Shown piece after piece: positions 12,226-23,800 of a stretch of DNA of 64,000 bases. The stretch is from contig MBPM02000071.1 of assembly GCA_001695595.3 (NCBI GenBank), positions 372,001 to 436,000 on the forward strand, in the 5' to 3' direction. The notes beneath the pieces were generated by a model. The model did not search any database and was not told the origin of the DNA. It saw only the letters and a program-made list of their open reading frames with translations. How positions within the stretch are numbered: position 1 is the stretch's first letter; each line of letters starts with the position of its first letter. This DNA comes from Plasmopara viticola. Lineage: Eukaryota > Oomycota > Peronosporomycetes > Peronosporales > Peronosporaceae. Position numbers and translations under genes: made by a program.

Positions 12226-12678
12226 CTACATGAAAGTGCTCTGCTGTTGCAGCTGGCACTGCTTGAACTGATCCAAGTAAAACTGGCATGAGCTGATGTC
12301 GTTGCTGTTGCTGTTAAGACACTCGAGAAAGGCCTTCTGGTCGGCGCCGCATTGATTCTGCTGCGGCGGCTGCGCAGCTTGGGGGTCATGAGGAGCCGAG
12401 GAGGCCTCCTGATGCTGCGAAACGTCCGGTCCACCCGAAAAGGAGCCGGCCACAGCACCAACAGCGCGATGAGCAACGGCGCTACCCGTGCCAAAAGCCA
12501 TGCCCTGAGCCATCGTACCCATGAGGCCGCTCATCATCCCACCGCCGCTGCTAGAGCTATGGTGCGCAGGAGGAGGCGCAGCTTGCGTACGAGCAGGGGA
12601 AGGGGCGGAGCGTCGCGCATGGGTGGGAGATGCAGCTCGACGGGGAGCGGCAGGACGAGATGAACGGGAACGGCCCAT
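12226..12678 (-). CDS. CHCHD2/CHCHD10-like twin CX9C mitochondrial protein
   Basis: A 150-residue protein. The N-terminal third is rich in Arg, Ala, Pro and Ser (MGRSRSSRPAAPRRAASP), the middle is Gly/Met/Ala-rich and hydrophobic (GTMAQGMAFGTGSAVAHRAV), then there is a Q/P linker and a C-terminal CHCH domain. The cysteines form C-x9-C pairs: CGADQKAFLEC and CQFYLDQFKQC. This order matches the CHCHD2/CHCHD10 family, intermembrane-space proteins imported by the Mia40 route that affect cristae and respiration. The start at 12678 is preferred over an in-frame upstream ATG at 12765 because family members start with the basic Ser/Arg-rich segment. The first codons and 5' flank are duplicated at the window's left edge. 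Confidence 0.85.
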   Translation of the reverse strand: MGRSRSSRPAAPRRAASPTHARRSAPSPARTQAAPPPAHHSSSSGGGMMSGLMGTMAQGMAFGTGSAVAHRAVGAVAGSFSGGPDVSQHQEASSAPHDPQAAQPPQQNQCGADQKAFLECLNSNSNDISSCQFYLDQFKQCQLQQQSTFM

Positions 12679-13009
12679 TAGTAATGTCGATTCTTCTTTC
12701 TTAAGCGATAAATTGATTCTGGCGTTCTTTGAGACTGGATTGTACGTGCCACACCACGAGCACACAAAGAACTATCGAGATCTTCAATGACTGATACCTG
12801 GTAAGATGCTGATGCTTTGACCCCGTGGTTCAAAAATAAAAAGAAACACATGACGACAACTTTGCAACAATCGCACGTCTTCTATTGCGCTTAAGCTGTT
12901 CGACGCGCACGATCAACTCGTCCTCGTAACGGAAAGTAAGCCTTATCAGTCTTGACAAAATTCATTTAATTTTTCTTGTCATCGTTGGCGATTCGTGTTC
13001 GGTTGGCTT

Positions 13010-13688
13010 GGAGCTGAATGGAGGTGATGTCAGTGACCAAAGACCTTTTCGGAAGATAAAACCTCTGCACACATGTGTTTTTGGTTGCTCGTTTGAGCAG
13101 CGATAAAGCAACATAAAGTGCGCAGTGCGCTTGCCACATGTACACGACCATAATCTGCATGCGATAGATTCAATTGCCTACCGCCGGATTCCATGTGACC
13201 TAGTAGAGCTACAATTGACCGCGGAGATCAGTGCTCCGCCGCTCAGCTTCTTATTCCACGAACAGCAAATGAGTCGAAAAGTGGTCGAGGCACGCATCAA
13301 GGCCGACTTAGTGACATTGCTCGACAAAGACAAAACGATGTGATTTTGTATGTTTCAGCAAGGTGAGGTTTTGGGTAGCGACATCACGCTTGGTACTGAT
13401 GGTGTCACTGATGTTTACAAGATTCTTCAACAATATGACAATACAAAGGGCATGCGAAAGCACCAAAATTATTTCGAACTGATACATTTAGAGAGCAGTT
13501 GCAGAGATGATATTGACGCACACTATTCTCGCGGCCAACTGAAGCTCTATAGAAGCATTTGATGAAAGGCTCACATTAAATTGGTTATATTTCGGAAGCT
13601 TCGAGATTAATGACTCGACGCTTTCCCACAGTTGAGGTCGTTTTGCTGCGTATGAAAAAGTAGTGCAAGCATTGGTGGAGAAGGGTAA
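13010..13688 (+). pseudogene. Decayed unidentified protein-coding gene (copy 2)
   Basis: 13125-13562 is one frame broken by a single TGA (13341-13343). It reads in part VEARIKADLVTLLDKD before the stop and GTDGVTDVYKILQQYDN after it. A one-base shift near 13553 then leads into EAFDERLTLNWLYFGSF and GRFAAYEKVVQALVEK, ending at a GTAAGT donor. A second TGA at 13633-13635 is GGA in copy 1. The protein looks helical and is not a family I recognise. It may be a multi-exon gene of which I only see pieces. Confidence 0.4.
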
Positions 13689-13999
13689 GTATGCCTGTTA
13701 TTCAACGCACCAAATAGCGCGTTTACATCCTTTGGGCCTTCTTTTTGCCACTTAAAGAATTTGAAGGCTGAAAAAAGCTGAAAAGAATGGTGAAGCGCAT
13801 CCACTGTCATTCCCGGTTTTACATGAGGAAATTTAGAAGGTTGAGAAAAGCTTGAAAGAGTGGTGGGTATCTAGGCACCCTGACAATAAATAAGCGGTAT
13901 GCTATGAATGATGTATTCTATATTTATTTTTTGATAGGAATAAAGTCTGCTATTGCACACTATGATCATACAAGGTTAGGGTTAAGTCATTAAAAAATT

Positions 14000-14215
14000 C
14001 CTGCCCGCCTTTTTAGAGCAAATTGTTGAGAATCCATGCTGGTGGAGCTTTTAAATAATTCTACGCCCAATTGGTTAAGTTGCTTACTTAAATCCTGCAA
14101 AAGGGGCTGTAATACGTGCCTGACGTGCAGTTCGCGCTATTTGAAAGCATTATCGGCAGCATTTGCAGCAATTTCTACTGCCAAATCAGGAATGCATCAC
14201 AATGTTCGAGATCCA
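14000..14215 (-). pseudogene. Possible coding remnant, minus strand
   Basis: Read leftward, this segment gives an amphipathic stretch (IPDLAVEIAANAADNAFK, a TAG, then HVRHVLQPLLQDLSKQLNQL). It is conserved in copy 1 near 1425-1610 with the same stop. Few changes between the copies alter the protein. No family is recognised. The opposite-strand frame is also open, so the assignment is weak. Confidence 0.25.
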
Positions 14216-15324
14216 ATGAAAATTATGCTTAAAAGCATAAGCAGTATAGCGTTAGCGGTAATACCTGCCGCAGTATTCCAGTTCGTAAAACAAAAATATA
14301 TTTTTCCTTTACTTTTGGAGGAAAAAGAACATCTCTTTTAAATCAAGGAGGTACAAATTGTTACTAAAGTAGCCATGACCACAGACGATCAGGGGCACGT
14401 GGTATGTGTGTCAGATTAACGGGGGGGGCGGGCTCGGAGCTGGGCATTCAACCATAAAACTTCTTCATTTGCATCATCGTATCTTTGAAGCACATATAAT
14501 ATTGTGTACACGCCTCTTCTAGTAAAGTTTAAGCTCTTTCAGCGCTTACGCTTTCTTTTTTGCTGGCGTGGAAAGAACGAGCTTCATTGAGGTAATTATG
14601 CATCAAGGATGTTGGCGATCTCTATTGCAGGCGCACCACTCCCCGGAAAAGTCAAGGTTGCCGTGCTCATGGATGGTCTAAGGTACAACCGCCTCGCCCT
14701 CGATTCTTTATTGTTCATTCAAATCGCTATGCAAAATAGAAAAGTAACAGACATATGCACTTCTCCAGATTGTCTTCCATAGGTATTTTCTTGTCCTAGA
14801 GGATGATATTTGTGGGTCCGCTGATTCGGGTCCATGCCCAGAGAGTCTAATGTCTTGAAAACAGGTTGGCTGCGAGATATACGGCACATGATCCGTGTCT
14901 GTCATCAATACGGCCAACAAAGTCAAAGCTCGTCCTGCTTAAAGACTTTAAAAGATCACAAGCAGGAACCTCGTCCTCAAAGTCAGATAGATATTGGACG
15001 AGTAGAGGGCCCCGACTGAAGATATATTGCACTGTAGATGGTACATAGCCAAGGTGAGATTTTAAAAGCTCTTAAAGTACATACCAGCAGCACAGAACTG
15101 CTCGTTAAAACAAGCAAGGATATGAGGCTATGAGAGACCACTTCGAGTCTTGGACGACTACGGTGCGTCGACGACCTTCACGAGCAGGCAAATGCTTGCG
15201 GCCAGCAAATACAGGCTGACTTTTTTTTAATAAAGTGAGCAATGATGATGAAACAGATCTGTTAGACTAGTTGATAATACGGTTCTGGGCATATCTATGG
15301 TCAGAATAGACCTGGCTGTAAAAT

Positions 15325-15510
15325 TGTGAGGCTGGACTGTACGGAAATATTTATTGTCCTTGACATGGACAGGTATGACTCAGTGCTGGGCGCCGTGATC
15401 AAAATCGATCAAGCTTTGGATCGATTGTTGGGAATGCCGACCGCCATTTTTCGTGAAACATATTTTAGGGGTGGGGCATGTTACAGCCACTGCTGTGTCT
15501 ACGGCTTTAA
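15325..15510 (+). pseudogene. Ty3/gypsy protease-like remnant (copy 2)
   Basis: Same relic as in copy 1. It reads RLDCTEIFIVLDMDRYDSVLG and runs on as an open frame for about 80 codons. The match to gypsy protease C-termini is by eye and short. Further possible retroelement scraps (for example near 17960-18070, reading LPKLQEMSIIELEEACKAD) are too weak to call. Confidence 0.35.
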
Positions 15511-18412
15511 GATGGGACCCCGAACGGTCACACGCTGGAAATATGAAAGGTTTCGAAGCGAATGATATTTCTTCGAGGAAGGCATTGACTTTTTCTGAAG
15601 TACGTGGTCAGGTTTTGCTGGAAGCACCAAACTGACGAATTTGCTAAGGATAGCGCTCTAAATGTGGGTTACATAGTTCGGCAGGTGATACATAACAGAT
15701 TTTTGCAAGCGAGTAACATAGGCTCCCAATGCAAGGAGGGTTACGGCAACAGCTGATGATATTTCTACCAATATATTTTTTCGGTTTCGGGGGGGGTCCA
15801 CAAACGACCAAATGGATGACAAAAAGCCGTCAAAGGGACAATTGACAGTTTATACGGTCTTCGTGCTATGGGAAATGCTCTTTTACTGGAGGCACTACCA
15901 GTGGCATCAGTCTCACGCGACCTCGAAGAGCTCTAAGCTACTGTAAGAAAGTATGAAGATTACATAGGCGGCATTTTAACAGATGAATAATGCTTGCGCA
16001 TACGATATGGGCTTGAAGCTTAAGACGATTCTTAGGGTCCAGTACAGACTTTGTATTCCGTAATGTGGTTCTCGCATCAACGGATTTTGCCCTTCTATAA
16101 GAGGAATATATATACGGCATTTAAAGGTTTGCAGACTGGGATCGAGAAACCTTATATCCCAGGTCATTAATATGAAAATAGCGTTTTCACAGAAGCACAT
16201 ATCTTGTTCACGGGAAGCCGGCAAATCAAAATCGGCGGGACAAAGGACAGCTATCTCCGAATTGTGTTAGCTCTAGGTAAAAAACAAAAGTTAAGGTCCT
16301 GGACTTACGCTTCTCCAGACAAATAGCTGTGCAGTCCCGCTGCTCCTGTTTGGGAGCTGTATACTTATTTGCCTAAAGACACACGGGTTGAGCAGGTGAA
16401 GCTCACAGTGTGGGGTGTGACACAGCGCCCCGACGCGATCAGGGCTTGTCTTGAGATGCTTTCGGGTTTTGTAATTGCTATATTAGAGCATCTTCGACCA
16501 ACGATTCTGTTCCGTGTGCATGTAATTCTTTTAAACACGCCACAAAATGGCACTTTACGCCGGTTTCGACCTCCAAGCAGCACGCATTGGTAAAACTCTA
16601 AAGCCAGGGCTCACTGGGCGCTCTGGTCTGCATAGATCTCAGGTATGCGAATAATTAGGAGTTCTACCTCACCAGCTTATGAACATTTGTCGAAATTCCA
16701 TCTGCGCATTCAAGAGACGTAAAGTAGTCTACATAATTTCTGTTGAGCCTCCAAGAGGTGTTGAAAGGCGACAAGGTTGCTTTTTTAGGACTCCTTGATA
16801 GACAACACGGATCGTGCTTTCAAATTTGTAGCACCACGTAGCACTATCTCCACCTTGATGACATCAAGAGTCTTAAGGAGATATGATACTTTGTGCTGTA
16901 TTCGCAACGACTCGATTATGCATTGCCGCACCAATGTTAAATTCACGTCCAGCAAAGAGCTCTGCCCATCAGGTCCATACTTAGTAGTGTTTGCACTGCT
17001 CTGTGGGGGTCAGAAAGTTAGCACTCCAAATGCCCCGAAGTTCGGACGACTTTTCCATGCTTAAAATTCAGCAAATGATATACACAACCAGCTTTTTCAG
17101 TGTGTTATGTACCACTCTTCGTGCATCGTCAGAGCCGCACCTTTGATGTTTTGGCCTACAGTCAATCTTATATGCAACGAGCGCTACTCACAGCGAGCGT
17201 TGCCAAGAAATTACGAGCCCCTTATCTGCAATGTACCACCTATGATGCCGTGATTAAAAGCCGGTCATGTGCAATGATAGATCCTCCTTTACACTGTCTT
17301 GGCTTAACGCTGACCCTACCACCAATGACATGCAACGATTGCTGCTTTCTCCAAGCATTCTACGTACAGAACCACGCTCCAGACTTTTGCCTTCGAAACT
17401 ATCAGTGTCCGTTTTGGACATTTATTCGTTCAACTCGATCGGTCCTTGCGCCAAAAGTGGCCCTGCTTTCTAATTGATGTAACATGAAAGCTCCAGCTGA
17501 AGAAAAGCAGGTGTAACCCAAGATCTTGCACCTTTAACTAACCCAGAATTTGAGGCAATTAAGACTCGCCATACTAAAAAAAATCATGTTTTGCATTCAT
17601 AATCAAGCCCAATCGGCGATACTTAAGTCGACAGCGTCGCACCTAGATCGACCGGGTCTTGGCAACTCTCGTTCCTGTCGCTAAGCATGCTGTGACAATG
17701 TTGCGTTGGTGTGCTCGTAGAGTCTCGGCAAATGGCTATACTCCCTCGACAATGGAGTGTCGAATGGTGCTTTGGAGTCGACAAAAACAATCATTTATAC
17801 TTAAATACATCGTGATTGCCCCAACATTTAGAAAGCCAGGACTCCTCATCTTGGACGGGGAGGGTATAATATGGACAATTTCATCAGGACGATAGCGCTT
17901 GGTGATATACTTTTATAGTAGAAACACCAGTAAGGTCGAAGTCAAGATCAGCCTGGAGCTTATTTCATCAGTGGCTGCTCTACCTAAGCTGCAAGAGATG
18001 TCCATAATTGAGCTTGAAGAGGCTTGTAAAGCCGACAGCATAGCCGAGGTAGTAATCATTCAACTTCAAAAATCAACTTCTCACTGCGATTGGATAAAGC
18101 AGAGTAAAATGGCACCTGGAATGCGCTAAGTTCACAGATTGAACTTTTCATCCTAAACATCGGCTGATCCGCATTATTCTTTTGTAGAATGTGATCTCAC
18201 AGGACTTGCCTTTAAAGGTACTACCTGATAGAGGTGTGCGTCATGCAATTGACTAGGTTTCAGAAATCAAATAGTTTGTAAGGCAGTTCTAAAGCAAAAA
18301 CAGCAGCAAGTTGTTACTAACACATTCTCCCGTGCAAGGCATGAAGTAGGATTACATTAGGAAAGTTATTTTCTTACTTTGCGCGGATACTCTCTGACAT
18401 GCTTACAATCAG

Positions 18413-19194
18413 CCAAATGCGACTACTATACCGATATAGAAGCCAAAGTTAAAGAAGCCTTGATGCTAGACAGCCTGACTGTACCTTTCATGCGCAGAGC
18501 ATCGATGAAGTGTATCAACTTACATGCGAGAGAGTGACGTACTGTCCACCGGGCAGGCACTCTAAACGGTATGCTTTGAAAAGGTCTCTTAGAGCGCGCT
18601 TGTGACAATAAATCTCGAGTGCTCGTGCCTCACAGGGCGGATAGACAGATATGATTGTATCGAGAAAACTGTGCACAATCGCATAGAGCTCCGGAAGGCG
18701 GACGGAAAAATAACACAATGTTTGTTCACGAGCAGTGCTCGTGTGCAAGTGCGCGTACAAGTTACACAAAAATCTGTCATTGGCGCAGACAATAGACTTT
18801 TTCCTATAGAAAGCAGGGTCTTCGATTAGGATCCACTAAGGTCAAGACCATTATAAATTGTTAGGCTCGGAGGGGCGATGAGGCTCAAGACTTAGGAAAA
18901 ACTTCGGCGCGTGCAAGCAAAAGGCTACAGGTTGTAGATGAATGTTGAAGTATTTAGTTACAGCACTGGCCAAGTTGGATCAACACGTGTAACATGTTTG
19001 AATGAGAAAATAAGGAGTGTTGTACTCTCTCTGCCGCTAAGCATGGTGGTTATTTTGGTGGAGAGAGAACGTATGGCCATTTAAAAGCTGCTGTTGGTGG
19101 CCTGAGCTGTGTAAATAAGCCAGCACTTTCGTGCGCACATGCGAGGCGACCAATTATGGCCACATCACTATCAAAGTTGATGGTGTCAGCTATT
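18413..19194. other. Stretch without a recognisable gene
   Basis: Short overlapping open frames occur on both strands at 18426-18830, but none shows a known motif. Nothing further can be supported. Confidence 0.5.
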
Positions 19195-19480
19195 ACTGCT
19201 GGTTGTTCATTTTAAAGATTTTATGTTTGACCTGCCATAGAGTTTGGCAGACAACTAAAAATTGTTGTCTTTGGCCAAATAAACAAAATGGATAGTTTAG
19301 TAGCTGTCTCAGAGACGATCGGCGGTGTCGAAACAACCACGCTATTTCTCGACCGTGTCTTTATACGACATGGAAATTTGGACCGAGACCCCGCTTTGGG
19401 ACTCTGTTCGCGGCTAGCTGGATTGGGCCATCCAAAGATCGACTGTCAAGCATATTGGGTGAAGCGTGGTATCAAAAACG
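19195..19480 (+). pseudogene. Ty3/gypsy integrase fragment, degenerate (A)
   Basis: Across frames the plus strand reads F-K-D-F-M-F-D-L-P, then I-V-V-F-x5-K-M, then LVAVSETIGG, TTLFLDRVFIRHG and DRDP. This order matches the gypsy integrase core: DFxxGLP, VFVDRLSKMxHL, LFxDxVFRxHG, SDRDPRF. Several stops and deletions show it is dead. The conserved integrase end (ADHPQTDGQTER) is missing here. Confidence 0.6.
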
Positions 19481-20343
19481 TGCTTTTGAATATGATAAAA
19501 AGAGTTTCTACTCGGTAGTACTAGAATTAGTTTGGCCGTCAAATATGATGCGAAAAAGAAACTAATGTGCTATAGCTGGTAGCCCGAACGTCTTAAAAGT
19601 TACATGAACGGTCGACTTTTTAAGCCTAGGGAAATTTTAAACATCCTTTGACCAGCTAGCCTAAGCAAAAAGCTGCGGTCAAGGCAGGGCCGTAATTGTT
19701 TATTAACGTGACATATTTGGGAGCGTGCAAAAAGTGCCCAAAGTATTTTTAGAAGCAAATGTATTATAACAGCGTAAGAAATCATGGCGGATGTAGCCCG
19801 CGCAACAAGGCGGGGTTAATCGCACAAAACCATTCCATAATAGATTTAAATAGATGATTTTCGACGCGTGCTGTCTGATCTGATCAATTTTTTCATCTTG
19901 CTTTTGCTGCCAAGAACGGATTAATAATCTCAAAAATAAGCATTAAGACTACACACTTTTGTTCGATCATTTGACGTAATGTTTTGCTGAGGAATGTGCT
20001 GAGGGGGAGAAAATATTACTACTCCTCTGTGTAAAACTTTGCGCGAGTTACGATAGGTTGAAGCAAACTGAGGAGCCTGTTAGCTGAAGCTATCACAGTC
20101 CATATCAAGGCTTGGATTCACTGCGCACGATTGCTCTCTGTGTCTCTTACCAAGAAATGTGACGTCAAGATTGCCATTCGCGAGATCTGTGTCGATGACA
20201 TTATGATGTTGGCTTGCAAAGCGGCGAGGAAGCTGCAATAAATGTCTTTTTAGGAATGAACATTAGGTGACACATCTCGCTTTTCGTCTGGAGCCTCAAG
20301 CTCGCCAAACTCTGATAAACCATTTATCGCATTGGGTAGAGTA

Positions 20344-20421
20344 ATTTGCAATGATGATGCTTAAGCGCTTTGGTGTGAAAAAGTCTTAAGATACACTAAG
20401 CTCTTAAGCATCATTGCAAAT
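20344..20421. repeat. Imperfect inverted repeat, ~19-22 bp arms
   Basis: 20344-20365 and 20403-20421 are reverse complements except for a 3-base repeat insertion in the left arm (ATGATGATGC against ATGATGC). About 37 bases lie between, and the inner edges extend the pairing imperfectly. It could form a hairpin RNA or be a tiny MITE. No target duplication was evident. Confidence 0.75.
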
Positions 20422-20981
20422 CAAAGGACAAATTCTGAAATCAAGTTAGGGCTTAGACGCAGCAGTAAGGAGTTCCTGGGCAAGAAAACTTCATGGAAAG
20501 AGGCCGGTTGTAATTTGAAGCCATCCAAAAGCTTTTACTTGTCAAGTAAATATCCGCTTTTAAATTACTAATGACAATAATATTTTGCTTGGACGACTTG
20601 AAGTCGAAAAAGTCTTAATTATTATCACTCGAATTGTATTACCGATCAATAGGAAAGCTGATAACAATTGGACTAAGCATACATGTTGCGGCAGCAATTT
20701 CAATGAGATCGAAGAAAAAAGATGGCGTCGCAACGTTACACCACTTCAAATATTTTCACTTCACAAAGCTTGCCGCGAGTGGGTTTAATTTGTTGTGCTG
20801 AATGACGAGGACCTGAACTTCGATATAATTCTGAGGGCACATGATAGTCCAATTTGTGTTCATTTGGGCTAAGAGGATATGTCTTTTTGGTCTTAACAAT
20901 TTATCGGTAGCCCACATGTTAATACAAAAATGTTAAAACCTGTAAGATCAGCTATAGTCAAGTCCGCGGCCTACACGTTGG

Positions 20982-21440
20982 TTCCCTTTCAGAGCCTGCC
21001 AAAAACTGCGGACTATTGGTAGTCCATTAGGCCCGATTTTTCAAAAAGCTTATCGGACGATTGACATTCGTGTGCCGTCTTAGCAAGATGGTACATTTGG
21101 AACCTGTGCCAGCCAACTTAATTGGGATACAAACAGCAAGACTATTAGCGCATACAGCTTTTTAAGTACCATGGCTTCCTAGACAACGGTGTCGGGTAGG
21201 GCTCTGCATTTTACCGCTGTAATTTTGTCAAACGCTGTTTCAACTATGGGGGACTTGTCTGCAGCAGACCATCCGCGAGGAGATGGTCAAACGAAATGGA
21301 ATAACTGTCTGAACAGGGCACACTGCGCAGTATGTGTGTTGGAGGGTTGCATTGATAAGCCGATAAGTTTTATACAGTCGATATTGAAAATAACAATGCA
21401 GAAAATGAATCTACCGCCTTTACTCCCTTTTGCATCTGAG
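20982..21440 (+). pseudogene. Ty3/gypsy integrase fragment, degenerate (B)
   Basis: Across frames the strand reads SLPKTADYW, TFVCRLSKMVHLEPV, QTARLLAHTAF, GRALHFTAV and then LSAADHPRGDGQTKWNN. These match in order the gypsy integrase blocks PLPxPxxxW, FVDRLSKMVHLAPV, QTAxLFxxxVFxxHG, SDRxxxFT and STADHPQTDGQTERVN. At least two frameshifts and stops are present. It overlaps the blocks of fragment A, so the two come from different element copies. Confidence 0.75.
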
Positions 21441-23800
21441 ACACCTAGAGCTCCGCATACTTTTCGATGTACGAATGCTTCCGAGATAAGTAGGGGGAGA
21501 GGTTGAAACCTTTCCCCCATTCTTTTAATGGGCGCTAATTTTACGAAAATTGTTACTCGACAATGCCGAAATTCGACTGAGGATATTCTACTGGGTAGAG
21601 GATGCGATTGCGTCACCCAAGAAATGAAAATGAATCCTTGGACAAACACGAAAAAGGGAAGTGATCTGTGTAACCAAAAATTGACAAAATTTTGTTAGAC
21701 ACTAAACCAGTATTATTGGTCATTTGAGCATCGTCGTTTTACAGCCAAAGTTAAATTAATTCGAGAGTGAATACGTGCCAACATTGTCAAACAATTCGTG
21801 CTGACTAGATAGCTTTGGCCTTTATCTCGCACAAAATTGTTCTTTGTTATTGTGTTTGGATAGCGGTCATGTCTTATATGTTTTGTATGATTGTTTGTAA
21901 AACTTATTTTCATGACTATACCAAATAGGTCACGTATATCAATGGGCATTTTACAAGTTGTTCAGCAACAATTACACCAGAATTCTAGTGTTGAGAAGAC
22001 GAAGATGATGAATCGACTGATAAAAAGAAGTTCTCAGTAAGGTGATCCTTTGAAAGCTAAGCACATCTCCATATCGACGACTGCATCAAAGTCTTGCAAT
22101 GCGAGGTAATAGATCATTAGAAAGTAACTTATAGCTGGAAGTACCAGTCGCAATTTCCTCTATCTGGCGCCATCTTTATTGGAAAGACGACAAAAATATC
22201 AACAGTTCTAGGGCGCTACGACGAATTCTGTTGACACTTTAATATCAACTCAACCGAGGTAACGTCATCAAGACCAGTATCAATGCCAGACTTTGACATA
22301 TCTTGTACAAACAAATCACATTTAAACCTCCCGAAATTGGGACATTATATAGCAGCAAATGGACATATCATAGCATATACCGTCTAAGATTGGCCACTAT
22401 AAAGGATTGAGCGTATTCGACATAGCAACCTGCCACTAAATAAGTGGTAATAGACTGATAATCAAACACATTTAATTGGCAATGTCCTTGCCGATTGCCC
22501 AGGTTAAAAAAAATCTAAAAATATAAATTTTGCTTTTGTGTTTGCTCGAAGTAGCAAAACGTTTTTTTTTCTGAGCCAACGCACGGTCGGCGCTTAGGCT
22601 AAACAAAAATGTCGACGAGAAAATGCAGAAACGATCAGGATGGAGTGACCTTAGTCCCAGCTGTCAAAGCGTCATTGACGTCTGCCGTTACTCGAAGTAT
22701 GACTGCAGATTTAGGTAAAGCAAAACCAAACTCCAAAGCAATTGTTGGTGCACCACTGCATGAAATGCAAAGCACGGCCATGTGTTTGCAAAATTTAAAT
22801 TTAAATTGATGCTCAAGCTTGAGGCCGTAGCAGGAGTGACAATGCCTCCGACAACAATCGTGAGAAAGTCGTCCGCGCATAAAGGGGCACGTAAGCAAGT
22901 ATGATATGCTTGTAAGACACAACACTCGCTGCATGTCGAGCGGTTCTCATAAGACACAGCATTCAATTGCATTGAGTATAAATACCAACTTCCGGTTTCA
23001 AAATGTGACTTGTCAAATTCATTCTCTGGTATCTTGACCTTCAGCCATGCTATCATGAACGCTTCACGAGACTGACAGTCGTTTCGACACAAAGTCTCAG
23101 GTCTGTTTACACATTATGAGAAGGTTGATATCTTCAACTAGACAAGATTACGTTGTGAGTGGGACTCGCCGAGTGGCTACCCATTCACGTAGAGCTGCGT
23201 GTAGCCTAGGAAGGTGTGGTCAACAGTGTTTAGTGCAATCGCGGAGATTGAGATTATGCTAATTTGCATCTTTGGCGTTTCCACTCACAAATTACACAAC
23301 ACGTCGTCGACAACGCTATTACTCGCTCAGTCCGACCGTCGATATTTCGATGGTACGTTATGGACAGTTATAACCGGCTTTTGAGCACTTTAAACTAAGA
23401 GCCGATCTCGGACCTAAACAGTTGACATTTAACATTATGTTAATTGTTGTCAGACATGATTGGAAAGCGGTGCTGCAGTTCCGGTATTGTTGCTATGCCT
23501 GGCATAGACACTCACTAAGGAAGTAACAAAGAGCAAAAAATTTGTGCTGACTTTTCTTGAATTTATTAAACGTCTCTAGGTGTTGGCCTTCTTTGATTCA
23601 GTGTATGACCTTTCTTAACAATGGGAGCGTTGCCTAGCCTCTCTAACATTGACCGCACTGTACTTATGCAAGCAATTGATCAGGCTTGACTGCCTCCTTC
23701 CGTCTACAGAGTAGTCCAATTCATGATATCCTCGACTTTACAGGGGTGCGTCCGAAGACAGTTCCAATAATTGATTCTAAAGAAAGAATCTTTTTTTCGC
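21441..23800. other. Stretch without a recognisable gene
   Basis: The longest open frames are a 134-codon minus-strand frame ending at 22688 and its overlapping neighbours. They include clustered Cys residues (STCSECCVLQAYHTC) but no family I can name. Probably more decayed repeat DNA. Confidence 0.45.

Larger units (their letters stand above)
12666..18412 (+). repeat. Copy 2 of the ~5.7 kb direct duplication
   Basis: Partner of 1-5731. It starts inside the CHCHD2-like gene and shares its flank, so in this copy the gene is complete. Homology stops at 18412, where copy 1 runs into Ns; sequence continues here without a break. The G runs that are 8-10 long in copy 1 (near 2827 and 3150) are shorter or interrupted here. 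Confidence 0.9.

Noticed and set aside
12679..12765. 29-residue N-terminal extension of the CHCHD2-like protein
   Set aside because: Family members begin with the basic Ser/Arg segment at MGRSR, and the extension has no targeting character.
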